Shown here in pieces: positions 44,798 to 54,459 of a stretch of 64,000 bases of DNA. Position numbers and translations under genes: made by a program. Origin of the DNA: Cytobacillus sp. NJ13 (GTDB lineage Bacteria > Bacillota > Bacilli > Bacillales > Cytobacillaceae). How positions within the stretch are numbered: position 1 is the first letter of the stretch; the number at the start of each line of letters is the position of its first letter. The stretch is taken from the NCBI GenBank assembly GCA_030348385.1, contig JAUCFP010000006.1:4553501-4617500 (forward strand), read 5' to 3'. Under the pieces are notes generated by a model, which did not search any database, was not told the DNA's origin, and saw only the letters and a list, made by a program, of their open reading frames with translations.

Positions 44798-45172
44798 ATG
44801 GAAACTATGGGTCGTCACGTAATCTCAGAACTTTGGGGATGCGATTTTGAAAAGTTAAATGATATGGATTTTATTGAGCAGACATTCGTAAATGCTGCAT
44901 TAAAATCTGGTGCTGAAATTCGCGAGGTTGCATTTCATAAGTTTGCGCCACAGGGTGTAAGCGGAGTGGTTATCATCTCTGAATCTCATTTAACTATTCA
45001 CAGCTTCCCGGAGCATGGCTATGCCAGCATTGATGTATATACGTGTGGAGATCTTGACCCTAACATCGCTGCAGACTTTATTGCAGAATCGTTAGGAGCT
45101 CAAACGCGTGAGAATATCGAAATTCCTCGCGGTATGGGTCCAGTTCAAGTTAAACAAGCTCAAGTACTTTAA
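44798..45172 (+). CDS. speD: S-adenosylmethionine decarboxylase proenzyme
   Basis: The enzyme decarboxylates SAM to provide the aminopropyl donor for spermidine. This is the small prokaryotic form, 124 residues. Self-cleavage is expected between Glu62 and Ser63 (in [10 protein letters not shown]), Ser63 becoming the pyruvoyl group. [14 protein letters not shown] and the C-terminal [12 protein letters not shown] are family marks. ATG at 44798 has GGGGG ten bases upstream; a TTG at 44792 is too close to the RBS. It is preceded by a structured leader and followed by a strong terminator. Confidence 0.95.
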   Translation: METMGRHVISELWGCDFEKLNDMDFIEQTFVNAALKSGAEIREVAFHKFAPQGVSGVVIISESHLTIHSFPEHGYASIDVYTCGDLDPNIAADFIAESLGAQTRENIEIPRGMGPVQVKQAQVL

Positions 45173-45194
45173 TAACAGAATGAACTTAGGCAAT

Positions 45195-45230
45195 CCAGAG
45201 GTGTATTCAATACACCTCTTTTTATTTTGC
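45195..45230 (+). terminator. Terminator of speD
   Basis: AGAGGTGTATT and AATACACCTCT form a near-perfect inverted repeat followed by TTTTTATTTT. Confidence 0.88.
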
Positions 45231-45311
45231 TTAAATACACTGCCACTGCCTTTAGTATCTTCAGCAAAAATAGTACAATAAGGATACATAATAAATAACG
45301 GAGGAAAGAGG

Positions 45312-45716
45312 ATGTCTATTTTCAGGCAGCTTGCCAGCCGCTATAAAAAGCAGTGTGAAACAAATGAAAACCACTCTGATCCTGAGCTCACTACAAGATA
45401 TTATAGAAGCAATACAGCTCAAATGATGCAGACGATTGAAGATTTATTCAAAGCAGACCAAAATGTGAACATTCTCAGCATTTCCAAAGAACACGGCGAG
45501 ATTGCAGCAGAAATTAAGAAAGATAAATCTTGTTTTGCCATTGTCACAGTCGTGACTGTCAGGCCATTTGAAACGGCTGTAGATATCAATATGTCAACTG
45601 AGCAATCCTCTCCGGCAGGTGTACACCCAATACTTAAAAGAGAAGTTCTTTCCATTTATGAGAAGGTAAATAAACGGCATGATTTTCTAGGTTCTGCAAG
45701 AAACGCAGATAAATAG
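45312..45716 (+). CDS. Conserved 134-aa cytosolic protein of unknown function
   Basis: I do not recognise a characterised family. ATG follows a GGAGGAAAGAGG RBS. The protein is soluble and mixed alpha/beta. A basic N-terminus (FRQLASRYKKQC) is followed by acidic residues. A central beta-rich part (CFAIVTVVTVRPFETAVDINMST) and a C-terminal helix (REVLSIYEKVNKRHDFLG) follow. Genes in this slot between speD and nrdR occur in other Bacilli as hypothetical proteins. No membrane segment is seen. Confidence 0.75.
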   Translation: MSIFRQLASRYKKQCETNENHSDPELTTRYYRSNTAQMMQTIEDLFKADQNVNILSISKEHGEIAAEIKKDKSCFAIVTVVTVRPFETAVDINMSTEQSSPAGVHPILKREVLSIYEKVNKRHDFLGSARNADK

Positions 45717-45830
45717 TTGTACTTGTACTGACAACTCCTTTTTTATAAGATAAGAGTAACAAATAAAATTCGGTAATTGGTCTAAAGCCAGCAAAATAAC
45801 TTACTTATAAAAGAATTCGGAGCTGATTGT

Positions 45831-46292
45831 ATGAGATGCCCTTCATGCCAAAACAATAATACCCGTGTTCTCGATTCCCGTCCTGTTGATGACAGCAGGT
45901 CCATTCGCCGCAGAAGGGAATGCGAGAAATGCGGATACCGGTTTACGACTTTTGAAAAAGTGGAAGAAATTCCTTTAATCGTTGTGAAAAAAGAAGGCAC
46001 CAGAGAGGAATTCAGCCGGGAAAAAATACTGAGAGGCCTTATTAAAGCATGTGAAAAGAGGCCGGTTGCCCTGAAGGATCTGGAGGACATTACTTTTGAA
46101 GTGGAAAAAGAGCTCCGCAGCAACGGTGTCTCTGAAATAAAAAGCGATGAAATTGGCGAAATGGTCATGGACAGGCTCGCCAATGTGGATGATGTGGCAT
46201 ATGTTCGTTTCGCATCAGTATACAGGCAATTTAAAGATATCAATGTTTTCATTGATGAACTCAAAGAATTAATCAAAAAAGAACAATCTTAA
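45831..46292 (+). CDS. nrdR: Transcriptional repressor NrdR
   Basis: NrdR represses ribonucleotide reductase genes according to ATP/dATP levels. The 153-residue protein has an N-terminal zinc ribbon (C3, C6, C31, C34) rich in arginine for DNA binding, then an ATP-cone domain (about 49-139, starting [16 protein letters not shown]). Next to dnaB-dnaI, as in B. subtilis, it links dNTP supply with replication. No NrdR-box gene is in this window. Confidence 0.96.
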   Translation: MRCPSCQNNNTRVLDSRPVDDSRSIRRRRECEKCGYRFTTFEKVEEIPLIVVKKEGTREEFSREKILRGLIKACEKRPVALKDLEDITFEVEKELRSNGVSEIKSDEIGEMVMDRLANVDDVAYVRFASVYRQFKDINVFIDELKELIKKEQS

Positions 46293-46428
46293 ATCAGGTC
46301 AGTTGCCGCTGTCCTTACTTTTTAATGAAATAGTTTGATGGGCTGAAGGATTTTCTTTGGCTCTTTTTTTACGATATATGCTTTTGAACAATATCATCAT
46401 AATAACTCTTATAGAAAAGGTGAACACC

Positions 46429-47865
46429 ATGGCCCAGCATTGGCAGGAAATGCTCCCCATAGATCGATATACAGTAGCAGCCAGCGGGCTTTTGCATGAT
46501 TATGACCGAAAAGTGCTGACGCTTTTATACCAGCCGCTCATTGGCTCTGCGTGCTTCAGTTTATATATGACATTATGGGCGGAGCTTGAAGAAAATCGGC
46601 TATGGTCATCTTCAAATTCACACCATAGTTTAATGAATTTCATGGGCATGGGGCTTAAGGATATATATGAAGCCCGCCTCAAGCTTGAAGGGATAGGACT
46701 TTTAAAGGTATACGTAAACAAGGATGAAGAGACAAGGTCATTTATTTATGAACTTCTCCCCCCGCTGACACCTGAACAGTTTTTCCTTGATGGCATGCTC
46801 AATATCTATCTTTATAAGAAATTGGGCAGAAATCAATTTATGAGGCTGAAACGCTTCTTCTCTGACCAGAAGGTGCAGCCGGCCACAGGGTATGAGGAAG
46901 TAACAAAGGCTTTTCAGGATGTATTTCAATCTGGACACCCTGGTTCTTTTGAGGTTGACGATGAAGTGGTGCAGCTGATGAATGAATCAGAGGGGGAAGG
47001 GTATATTGGAAGGCAGGAGCAGGAAGGCATTCAAATCGGGAATGAAGATTTTAATTTTGAACTGCTTCAGGCTGGGCTGAATGAATCGCTTGTACCGAAA
47101 AAGGCCATTACAGTTAAAGTAAAGGAGTCCATCAGCAATCTTGCCTTTTTGTACGGAATCGACCCTATTCAAATGAAAAATATTGTCATGAGCGCTGTGA
47201 ATGAAGATAACGAGATAAACATAGATGAGTTAAGAAAATCTGCTCGGGACTGGTATCAATTCCAAAACCAGGACCAGCTGCCATCCCTGATTGACAGGGT
47301 TCAGCCTGCCCTCCATCAGTCTCACAAAAAACAGCCTGAAACGCAGGAAGAAGAATTGATCCGCTATTTGGAAATCACCTCCCCAAGGCAGCTTTTAAAA
47401 GATATATCCGGAGGGGCTGAGCCGTCGAAAGGCGATCTGCAGATCATTGAGGATGTCATGTTCCAGCAAAAGCTTTTGCCCGGGGTAATTAATGTGCTGA
47501 TTCAATATGTTATGCTCAAAACAGATATGAAATTGACCAAAGGCTACGTAGAAAAAATAGCTGGCCATTGGGCTAGAAAGAAAATAAAAACACCCCAGGA
47601 AGCTATTGCTTTAGCTAAGAAAGAACACCGGCAATACCTGGATTGGGCGGAAGGAAAGAAAACAGCCAGCACAACTGGAAAGAAAAAGAAGCCGATCAGA
47701 ACAGAGATGCTTCCGGAGTGGTTTGATGAAAAAAGCAGTGAATCCGCCAAAAAGAAAGAGCCCCAGCAGCAAAACAGCGAAAAGGATCAGTATGAGCTGG
47801 AAATGAAAAAAAAGGAGCTTCATGAAAAATTAAAAAAACTGCGATCACAGGAGGTGACTGATTGA
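46429..47865 (+). CDS. dnaB: Replication initiation/membrane attachment protein DnaB
   Basis: This is the Firmicutes-specific helicase-loading protein acting with DnaD and DnaI at oriC (not the replicative helicase). The 478-residue protein has two DnaB/DnaD-like domains: an N-terminal winged helix (about 10-120) and a DDBH2 domain around 310-410 with the GYVEKIAGHWARKKI block. A charged, low-complexity, lysine-rich tail follows (about 410-478). ATG at 46429 follows AAAGGTGA. It is co-transcribed with dnaI (TGATG junction). Confidence 0.92.
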   Translation: MAQHWQEMLPIDRYTVAASGLLHDYDRKVLTLLYQPLIGSACFSLYMTLWAELEENRLWSSSNSHHSLMNFMGMGLKDIYEARLKLEGIGLLKVYVNKDEETRSFIYELLPPLTPEQFFLDGMLNIYLYKKLGRNQFMRLKRFFSDQKVQPATGYEEVTKAFQDVFQSGHPGSFEVDDEVVQLMNESEGEGYIGRQEQEGIQIGNEDFNFELLQAGLNESLVPKKAITVKVKESISNLAFLYGIDPIQMKNIVMSAVNEDNEINIDELRKSARDWYQFQNQDQLPSLIDRVQPALHQSHKKQPETQEEELIRYLEITSPRQLLKDISGGAEPSKGDLQIIEDVMFQQKLLPGVINVLIQYVMLKTDMKLTKGYVEKIAGHWARKKIKTPQEAIALAKKEHRQYLDWAEGKKTASTTGKKKKPIRTEMLPEWFDEKSSESAKKKEPQQQNSEKDQYELEMKKKELHEKLKKLRSQEVTD

Positions 47866-48794
47866 TGGAGAAAATTAATGAAACATTAAGGCGCCTTGCG
47901 GGCAATGAAGGGTTTCAAAAAAGGTATGAAATGATGAGAAACCAAACGCTTAATCATCCTGAAGTAAAGGCTTTTATCCATACTCATCGGGATGAATTAA
48001 CATCCGAGATGGTTGAAAAGAGCCTTAGCAAACTCTTTGAGTATACACAGCAGAGCAAGGAATGCAATAAATGTCCGAGCTTGGAGGGCTGTGTGAATTT
48101 TATGCAGGGCTATCATCCGGAACTTGTGATTCAAAGAGGATCTATCGATCTGAAATATGATAAGTGCCCGCGCAAGGTCATGCACGATGAGAAGCGGAGA
48201 AATGAAAAATTAATTCAGAGCTTATATGTACCATCTGATATCCTTCATGCCACTTTTGATTCCATATATGATGATGACGATCGCATTGAGGCTGTTGATA
48301 AGGCGGCATCTTTTGTTATGGACTACCAGCCGGGATCCAAGGGAAAAGGAATTTATTTTTATGGAAAATTCGGTGTAGGCAAATCTTATTTGCTTGGTGC
48401 TATCGCCAATAAGCTTGCAAGCCAGAAAGTATCCTCCATGATTGTCTACGTTCCTGAACTATTCAGGGAATTGAAAAATTCAATTGGAGATCAAACTCTT
48501 AACAGCAAAATTGAAACCATTAAAAAAGCACCGGTATTAATGTTCGATGACATTGGTGCAGAAACTATGTCCAGCTGGACAAGGGATGAAATCTTAGGGC
48601 CGATTCTGCAGTTCCGCATGCAGGAAAGCCTTCCAACCTTCTTTACGTCCAACTTCGACCTGCAGGGTCTCGAACATCATCTCTCTTATAGCCAGCGCGG
48701 AGAGGAAGAGAAAATGAAGGCAAGAAGAATTATGGAACGCATTAAATATCTGGCTGAACCAGTGCTTGTGGAAGGACCGAACAGAAGAGTATAA
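47865..48794 (+). CDS. dnaI: Primosomal protein DnaI (helicase loader)
   Basis: This AAA+ protein loads the DnaC helicase with DnaB and DnaD. The 309-residue protein has an N-terminal helicase-binding domain with zinc-binding cysteines (C67, C70, C76, C101), Walker A GKFGVGKS at 167-174, Walker B VLMFDDIGAE, and a C-terminal SYSQRGEEEKMKARRIMERI sensor-2 region. ATG at 47865 shares its A with the dnaB stop (TGATG), with AGGAGGTGA upstream. A terminator follows. Confidence 0.95.
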   Translation: MEKINETLRRLAGNEGFQKRYEMMRNQTLNHPEVKAFIHTHRDELTSEMVEKSLSKLFEYTQQSKECNKCPSLEGCVNFMQGYHPELVIQRGSIDLKYDKCPRKVMHDEKRRNEKLIQSLYVPSDILHATFDSIYDDDDRIEAVDKAASFVMDYQPGSKGKGIYFYGKFGVGKSYLLGAIANKLASQKVSSMIVYVPELFRELKNSIGDQTLNSKIETIKKAPVLMFDDIGAETMSSWTRDEILGPILQFRMQESLPTFFTSNFDLQGLEHHLSYSQRGEEEKMKARRIMERIKYLAEPVLVEGPNRRV

Positions 48795-48798
48795 TCTG

Positions 48799-48834
48799 AA
48801 AGCTGCCGATGAAATGTCCGGCAGCTTTTTTTAT
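48799..48834 (+). terminator. Terminator of dnaBI
   Basis: AAAGCTGCCG and CGGCAGCTTT pair around a 10-base loop and are followed by Ts. Confidence 0.88.
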
Positions 48835-48877
48835 TATAGCTGTTTTCGCAAGGTGAGTTGCTGTTTGTATATTATTC

Positions 48878-49012
48878 GCTGAGTTGATTGTAGCGGAAGG
48901 TGCGAGACTCCTGCGGGAGTAGTGGGACAGGTGAGACCCCGCAGACGCGGAGCGTCGAGGAGGCTCACCGCCCGCCCCGCGGAAAGCGAGCAGCCTGGAG
49001 CGGAAATCAACG
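48878..49012 (+). repeat. Family-2 palindromic repeat, short form
   Basis: Ends GTTGATT (48883-48889) and AATCAAC (49005-49011). Helices CTCC-TGCG-GGAG, GGTGAG/CTCACC (48930-48935 with 48964-48969) and GACGC/GCGTC (48944-48948 with 48952-48956). It lacks the roughly 60-bp insert of the other two copies. The interval 48835-49165 holds nothing else clear. Confidence 0.85.
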
Positions 49013-49165
49013 GACAACATTGATAGGCGGAAAACAACAATTTATCCGAAAAGAGGCATATAATATTTATCATAGTTTAATATACTAAAAGACAAAACCC
49101 CACTTCTAACTTGGCCAAGTCCGCCATATACATAGAACAGAGATTTGTATAAAGGGGGGATTTGG

Positions 49166-50050
49166 TTGATCGAAATCATTTTCCAAAGCAGCACGGATGC
49201 GAGGAATTTTTATGAGCATCTTTATGAACAGCTGCAGTTTTTTTGTCAATGTGATAATAATATTCTTCATTTTGAAGGTCAACATATAGTCAGAATTTCT
49301 GCTGATAAAAGCGGTGCTGTCCTGAATACTGTTAAGGAAGTATTTTTTCAATTTATAGTGAATCAGAAGCAGGATGATTGGTTTAAACGGATACTGATGG
49401 AGCATTATTATTATGAGGACGAAGGTGAGCAGCAGCAGATTCTTGAAATCATTCACTCTATTTTGGAAGGAAGCCGGGAGGATCTTGCTGCGTTTGTCAG
49501 TGGCCTGGATGTAAAAGAAAGTTTGAAAAGCGCAATTGATCAGCTGTTCCAGAATAACATTTCCTTTTCTTTTGATTCTTTCGTAAAATTCCGAATGCGG
49601 CCGCTTATGAATGAAATGACCAAATACGTTGAAGTTTCCATCGATGAATATAAAATGGAGCAGGAATATCAGATGTTTATTCATACATTGAGAGATTTCC
49701 TGTCAGGAAAGCAGCCAAAGATTAATACGATCCATGTCCTGATGGATGAAGGCGTTTATTTTTATGATGAGCAATTGTGCGAAATTAAACGCGGAGAGCT
49801 ATTAAGAATGATTGACCGCAAGCTATTATCCAATCATCCTGTATACGTGGATTCCGTTACGATTGCGCCGCTGCTCTCAATCGCACCTTCAGCTATTTAT
49901 CTGTATTCAGATGATTTCGATCAGCCGCTGGTCAGAACAATCCGCAATATTTTTGAAGAAAGACTTGAATTAAGCTCTATCGAAGCCTTTTATAATTATC
50001 AAAACACCCATCCTTATGCCGATGATGAAAAATGTAAAAGATACCCTTGA
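49166..50050 (+). CDS. ytxC: Sporulation-associated protein YtxC
   Basis: The 294-residue soluble protein of the YtxC family is alpha-helical in its N-terminal two thirds (with SISFDSFVKFRMRPLMNEM-like helices), followed by a beta-rich tail (KQPKINTIHVLMDEGVYFYDE). A TTG start at 49166 has AAAGGGGGGA just upstream. The molecular function is unknown; the gene keeps its place between dnaI and thrS as in related spore formers. Confidence 0.85.
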   Translation: MIEIIFQSSTDARNFYEHLYEQLQFFCQCDNNILHFEGQHIVRISADKSGAVLNTVKEVFFQFIVNQKQDDWFKRILMEHYYYEDEGEQQQILEIIHSILEGSREDLAAFVSGLDVKESLKSAIDQLFQNNISFSFDSFVKFRMRPLMNEMTKYVEVSIDEYKMEQEYQMFIHTLRDFLSGKQPKINTIHVLMDEGVYFYDEQLCEIKRGELLRMIDRKLLSNHPVYVDSVTIAPLLSIAPSAIYLYSDDFDQPLVRTIRNIFEERLELSSIEAFYNYQNTHPYADDEKCKRYP

Positions 50051-50075
50051 TTTTCCTGAAATAACAAACTATAAT
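50047..50075 (+). promoter_or_regulatory. Predicted promoter of thrS
   Basis: TTGATT (50047-50052, over the ytxC stop) and TATAAT (50070-50075) are separated by 17 bp. The expected start is near 50082. Confidence 0.65.
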
Positions 50076-50104
50076 AACGTACATATTATAAAAATCGAAC
50101 AAAA

Positions 50105-50337
50105 GTTGCGATGAGGATATGGGTATTCTAATACGGTTTAAAGAGAGGGAAGGCAAGGCTGAAACCTTCCTAACACGATTCGAATGCTTACCGCCTCTGA
50201 ACTCCAGCCAGGAAATGGGCTGGCGGGAAAAGACCGTTATCTTACTACAGAGTCGTTTTTCTTCTAAGAGAACGAGAAGTAGGGTGGAACCGCGTGTTAA
50301 ATACAACTCGTCCCTTTTTTAGGGACGGGTTTTTTTA
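50105..50337 (+). promoter_or_regulatory. T-box leader of thrS
   Basis: The T-box sequence AGGGTGGAACCGCG is at 50281-50294, followed by a CGTCCCT/AGGGACG terminator hairpin and T-run (50307-50337). Upstream stem-loops include a candidate threonine specifier ACC at 50190-50192. Uncharged tRNA-Thr binding would favour the antiterminator. Confidence 0.93.
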
Positions 50338-50407
50338 TTTTTCAAGTGCAAAACGCTATAGCATCTGATCCAGGTGTCTTGCGTTACATAAAAAGGGAGG
50401 AAATATC

Positions 50408-52339
50408 ATGTCAGAAGTTGTTAAAGTTTTGTTTCCAGATGGAGCTGCAAAGGAGTTTCCAAAGGGAGCGACAACAGAAGATATTGCAGCTTCGATCAGC
50501 CCGGGCCTGAAGAAAAAGGCAATTGCCGGCAAGCTGGATGGAGAAATGTATGATCTTCGCCGTCCAATCGAAAAGGATGGAGCTATTGAAATTGTAACAC
50601 CGGACTCAAGCGATGCGCTGGAGGTTCTTCGCCACAGCACTGCCCATCTAATGGCGCAGGCAATCAAGCGTTTATATAAAAATGTAAAGCTTGGGGTAGG
50701 GCCTGTCATTGAAGGCGGATTTTACTATGACATCGACCTGGAAGAATCACTTTCACCAGAAGACCTTCCTGTGATTGAAAAAGAAATGAAGAAAATCATT
50801 AATGAAAACCTTGACATTGTCCGCAAGGAAGTCAGCCGTAATGAGGCGGTTCAGATGTACAAGGAAATTGGTGATGAATACAAGCTTGAACTGATTGAAG
50901 CCATCCCGGAAGATGAAACAGTGACAATCTATGAGCAGGGAGAATTTTTTGATCTCTGCCGCGGAGTCCACGTTCCATCGACTGGCAAACTAAAAGAGTT
51001 TAAATTATTAAGTATTGCTGGCGCCTACTGGAGAGGCGACAGTGACAATAAGATGCTTCAGCGCATTTATGGAACAGCTTTCTTTAAGAAGGAAGACCTG
51101 GCTGAGCATTTGCGTCTTCTTGAGGAAGCGAAAGAGCGTGACCACCGTAAAATCGGCAAAGAGCTTAACTTGTTCATGAATTCGCAAAAAGTCGGACAGG
51201 GCTTGCCGATGTGGCTTCCAAAAGGGGCAACAATCCGCCGCAATATCGAGCGCTATATCGTTGACAAGGAAGAAAGACTAGGCTATGACCATGTATATAC
51301 TCCGATCATGGGAAGTGTAGATCTTTATAAAACATCCGGCCACTGGGATCATTATCAGGAAGACATGTTCCCTGTAATGGAAATGGATAACGAGCAGCTT
51401 GTTCTTCGTCCAATGAATTGCCCGCATCATATGATGATCTATAAGAATGGCATCCACAGCTACCGTGAACTGCCAATCCGCATTGCTGAGCTTGGAACAA
51501 TGCACCGCTATGAAATGTCAGGAGCACTATCCGGCCTTCAGCGTGTACGCGGCATGACTCTGAACGATGCTCATATCTTTGTTCGCCCTGACCAGATTAA
51601 GGAAGAGTTTAAGCGCGTAGTACATCTGGTTCTTGAAGTGTATAAAGACTTCGATATCAATGACTACTCCTTCCGTCTTTCCTACAGAGATCCACAGGAT
51701 ACTGAGAAGTACTTTGATGATGATGAAATGTGGGAAAAAGCACAGGCAATGCTTAAAGAAGCCATGGATGAAATCGGTCTTGATTATTTTGAGGCAGAAG
51801 GAGAAGCAGCTTTCTACGGTCCGAAATTGGATGTTCAAGTTAAAACTGCGCTTGGCAAGGATGAGACATTATCTACTGTCCAGCTGGACTTCTTGCTTCC
51901 TGAACGTTTTGACCTGACTTATGTAGCTGAAGATGGAAAGCCTCATCGTCCGGTCGTTATCCACCGCGGTGTCGTTTCCACTATGGAGCGTTTTGTGGCA
52001 TTCCTGATTGAAGAGTATAAGGGAGCGTTTCCAACTTGGCTTGCCCCAGTTCAAGTCCAGGTCATTCCGGTTTCTCCTGATATTCACTTTGATTATGCAA
52101 AACAAGTCCAGGAGCAGCTTCAGGCAGAGGGCTTCCGCGCAGAGCTGGATGACCGCAATGAAAAAATCGGCTATAAGATCCGTGAAGCGCAAATGCAAAA
52201 GACTCCATACATGCTTGTTGTGGGGGACAATGAAGTAGCTGAAAAAGCTGTCAATGTCCGTAAATATGGAGAGCAAAAATCAGAAACGGTTTCATTTGAA
52301 GACTTCATCGCATCATTAAAAGCTGAAGTTAAACGATAA
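50408..52339 (+). CDS. thrS: Threonyl-tRNA synthetase
   Basis: The class II synthetase charges tRNA-Thr. The 643-residue protein has an N-terminal TGS domain (about 1-65), an editing domain with HSTAH (His76, His80), the catalytic core (motif 2 and zinc ligands in RPMNCPHH and the late VIHRG block) and an anticodon-binding domain (about 540-643). ATG follows GGGAGG. It is expressed under the T-box leader and ends in a strong terminator. Confidence 0.98.
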   Translation: MSEVVKVLFPDGAAKEFPKGATTEDIAASISPGLKKKAIAGKLDGEMYDLRRPIEKDGAIEIVTPDSSDALEVLRHSTAHLMAQAIKRLYKNVKLGVGPVIEGGFYYDIDLEESLSPEDLPVIEKEMKKIINENLDIVRKEVSRNEAVQMYKEIGDEYKLELIEAIPEDETVTIYEQGEFFDLCRGVHVPSTGKLKEFKLLSIAGAYWRGDSDNKMLQRIYGTAFFKKEDLAEHLRLLEEAKERDHRKIGKELNLFMNSQKVGQGLPMWLPKGATIRRNIERYIVDKEERLGYDHVYTPIMGSVDLYKTSGHWDHYQEDMFPVMEMDNEQLVLRPMNCPHHMMIYKNGIHSYRELPIRIAELGTMHRYEMSGALSGLQRVRGMTLNDAHIFVRPDQIKEEFKRVVHLVLEVYKDFDINDYSFRLSYRDPQDTEKYFDDDEMWEKAQAMLKEAMDEIGLDYFEAEGEAAFYGPKLDVQVKTALGKDETLSTVQLDFLLPERFDLTYVAEDGKPHRPVVIHRGVVSTMERFVAFLIEEYKGAFPTWLAPVQVQVIPVSPDIHFDYAKQVQEQLQAEGFRAELDDRNEKIGYKIREAQMQKTPYMLVVGDNEVAEKAVNVRKYGEQKSETVSFEDFIASLKAEVKR

Positions 52340-52343
52340 CTAT

Positions 52344-52378
52344 GAAAAAGGGCTGCATGAGCTGCAGCCCTTTTTTTG
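52344..52378 (+). terminator. Terminator of thrS
   Basis: AAAAAGGGCTGC and GCAGCCCTTTTT pair around a short loop, followed by Ts. Confidence 0.9.
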
Positions 52379-52538
52379 TGAAGTCTTCGTGGCAGCCCGC
52401 CAGTAACTATGATTTCAGAGTCAGCTGATGCCAACCAAAAAGCTGGCATTAAATTCATTTTGAAAAAATGTTAAAATCATATTGCCAAAAGCGATTAATT
52501 TTGTTATGATTTTCTTCGTTGTGATAAAAGTTATTCGT

Positions 52539-52568
52539 TTGACACGAATTCATACTTTGTGATATAGT
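52539..52568 (+). promoter_or_regulatory. Predicted promoter of the infC-rpmI-rplT operon
   Basis: A perfect TTGACA (52539-52544) and TATAGT (52563-52568) are 18 bp apart. The expected start is near 52575. Confidence 0.75.
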
Positions 52569-52577
52569 AGCTAAGGT

Positions 52578-52715
52578 AAATTGAATACAGTTTGAGGAAA
52601 AGAAGAAGCACCCGCTTCTCACCTGATTGACGCAAAGTGCAGTTGGCAGGTTTTACGTGAACATTTTCTGTTTATATACGTAAGTGTGGGTGTTTTCATC
52701 CGCACTTTTTTATTT
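52578..52715 (+). promoter_or_regulatory. L20 leader (ribosomal protein autoregulatory attenuator)
   Basis: The position before infC-rpmI-rplT, the GAAGCACCCGCTTC segment, and an attenuator hairpin (AAGTG..GG paired with CC..CACTT, 52682-52707) followed by Ts match the Bacillus L20 leader. Ribosomal protein L20 promotes termination there in B. subtilis. Confidence 0.85.
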
Positions 52716-52806
52716 GGTTAAAAACAGCTCTGCTTCCGCTCCGGAAGAGAAATGTTGCATAACTTGCGATTCAGCTTTGGTCCGGTGCAGCTGGCAGCTT
52801 TAAAGC

Positions 52807-52840
52807 TGTCTGCTCCAGCAGGCGCTTGCGCTTTTCTTGA
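52807..52840 (+). repeat. Collapsed family-1 repeat between the L20 leader and infC
   Basis: The left end TGTCTGCTCCAGC is joined directly to the right end GGCGCTTGCGCTTTTCTTGA, without the palindromic core. It lies inside the untranslated leader of infC. Confidence 0.6.
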
Positions 52841-52882
52841 CCCAAACGTTGTGTTCGCATTAAACCTTGGAGGTGTCTAGCT

Positions 52883-53398
52883 ATTAGCAAAGATATGTTG
52901 TTAAACGAGGGCATTCGCGCCCGCGAAGTCCGTCTTATTGACCAAAACGGCGAGCAGTTAGGTATTAAATCAAAATTCGACGCACTTGAAATTGCTTCTC
53001 GTGCCAATCTTGATCTTGTTCTGGTTGCACCGAATGCGAAACCTCCGGTAGCCCGTATCATGGACTACGGAAAGTTCAAATTCGAGCAGCAGAAAAAAGA
53101 CAAAGAAGCTCGCAAAAACCAGAAGATTATTAGTATTAAAGAAGTTCGTCTTAGCCCGACTATTGAAGAGCATGACTTTAATACAAAGCTTCGCAATGCT
53201 ATTAAATTCCTTGAAAAAGGCGATAAAGTAAAAGCATCGATCCGATTTAAAGGTCGTGCCATTACGCATAAGGAAATTGGCCAGCGTGTTTTAATCCGAT
53301 TTGCACAAGCATGCAATGAAGTTGCAGCAGTCGAATCACATCCAAAAATGGATGGCCGAAGCATGTTTATGGTCTTAGCACCGAAAAACGACAAGTAA
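52883..53398 (+). CDS. infC: Translation initiation factor IF-3, ATT start
   Basis: IF-3 monitors start-codon and initiator-tRNA pairing on the 30S subunit. The 171-residue protein uses ATT at 52883, with GGAGGTG seven bases upstream. The reading [19 protein letters not shown] matches the family N-terminus, whereas the first ATG (52895) has no RBS. A non-canonical start is a known device for IF-3 autoregulation. Both IF-3 domains are present (linker after about 80, [11 protein letters not shown] in the C domain). It is first gene of the L20-controlled operon. Confidence 0.95.
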   Translation: MSKDMLLNEGIRAREVRLIDQNGEQLGIKSKFDALEIASRANLDLVLVAPNAKPPVARIMDYGKFKFEQQKKDKEARKNQKIISIKEVRLSPTIEEHDFNTKLRNAIKFLEKGDKVKASIRFKGRAITHKEIGQRVLIRFAQACNEVAAVESHPKMDGRSMFMVLAPKNDK

Positions 53399-53413
53399 GA
53401 GGAGGAATTCCCA

Positions 53414-53614
53414 ATGCCAAAAATGAAAACTCACCGCGGCGCTGCTAAGCGTTTCAAAAGAACAGGTTCTGGTAAACTGAAGCGTTCTCATGCTTACAGA
53501 AGCCATATGTTCGCTAACAAATCTCAAAAGCAAAAGCGTAAGCTTCGCAAAGGAACTCTTGTTTCTTCAGGCGATTACAAGCGCATCCGTAACTTACTAG
53601 TAAATCTTAAGTAA
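53414..53614 (+). CDS. rpmI: Ribosomal protein bL35
   Basis: The 66-residue, very basic protein starts [15 protein letters not shown], the L35 signature. It is a 50S subunit component. It lies 15 bases after infC with its own GAGGAGG RBS, in the order infC-rpmI-rplT. Confidence 0.98.
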   Translation: MPKMKTHRGAAKRFKRTGSGKLKRSHAYRSHMFANKSQKQKRKLRKGTLVSSGDYKRIRNLLVNLK

Positions 53615-53640
53615 TATCTCGAAATTAGGAGGGAAATAAT

Positions 53641-54000
53641 ATGCCACGTGTAAAAGGCGGTACTGTTACTCGCAAACGTCGTAAAAAAGTTCTTAAATTA
53701 GCTAAAGGTTATTTCGGTTCAAAACATACATTATATAAAGTTGCTAACCAGCAGGTTATGAAATCCCTAATGTATGCATACCGCGACCGTCGCCAGAAAA
53801 AGCGCGACTTCCGCAAACTTTGGGTTACTCGCATCAATGCAGCAGCTCGCATGAACGGTCTTTCTTACAGCCGTTTAATGCATGGTTTAAAGCTTGCTGG
53901 CATCGAAGTTAACCGCAAAATGCTTGCTGAATTAGCAATCGCTGACGAAAAAGCATTTGCTGAATTAGCATCAGTTGCAAAGCAGCAGCTTAGCAAGTAA
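53641..54000 (+). CDS. rplT: Ribosomal protein bL20
   Basis: The 119-residue basic protein begins [20 protein letters not shown]. It is needed early in 50S assembly and is the autorepressor acting on the leader at 52578-52715. The C-terminal globular part (about 60-119, [16 protein letters not shown]) binds 23S rRNA and, in B. subtilis, the leader RNA. A terminator follows. Confidence 0.98.
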   Translation: MPRVKGGTVTRKRRKKVLKLAKGYFGSKHTLYKVANQQVMKSLMYAYRDRRQKKRDFRKLWVTRINAAARMNGLSYSRLMHGLKLAGIEVNRKMLAELAIADEKAFAELASVAKQQLSK

Positions 54001-54011
54001 TAATTATTCAT

Positions 54012-54048
54012 AAAATAGCCATTCCCTAAATACGGGAATGGCTTTTAT
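54012..54048 (+). terminator. Terminator of infC-rpmI-rplT
   Basis: AGCCATTCCC and GGGAATGGCT pair around a 7-base loop and are followed by TTTATTTT. Confidence 0.88.
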
Positions 54049-54123
54049 TTTGCTTTAAATGGACAGAAACTTTCGTTTCATTTAAGCTCAATACAGACTT
54101 AATACATACAAAGGAGAAAGCTC

Positions 54124-54396
54124 ATGGTCAATGCAATTGCTCTTATCTATCTGATTATGAATGTGGCTGGTTTTTACCTGATGAAGCTTGATAAGGAGAA
54201 GGCGAAAAGAAATCAGTATCGAATCAGCGAAAAAAAACTCTGGATCACAGCCTTTTTGAGCGGGGCTGCCGGAATGACTCTTGGAATGAAGACCTTCAGG
54301 CATAAAACGAAGCATGTGCAGTTTAAATGGGGACTGCCTATTCTGGCGATGCTTGAAGCAGGCTTGCTTGTGTACCTGGTTATTCTCTTGTCATAA
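54124..54396 (+). CDS. ysdA: DUF1294 membrane protein YsdA
   Basis: The 90-residue protein has two membrane helices (about 4-20 and 72-89), a basic middle, and the DUF1294 block YRISEKKLWITAFLSGAAGMTLGM followed by FRHKTKH. ATG has AAAGGAG upstream. The function is unknown. Its place directly after rplT is as in B. subtilis. Confidence 0.88.
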   Translation: MVNAIALIYLIMNVAGFYLMKLDKEKAKRNQYRISEKKLWITAFLSGAAGMTLGMKTFRHKTKHVQFKWGLPILAMLEAGLLVYLVILLS

Positions 54397-54459
54397 ACAG
54401 CCAGGGCTATCCATAAGCTTTAGGGAACAGCAGGAAAGACATCGGGGAGAGGTGAAGGC

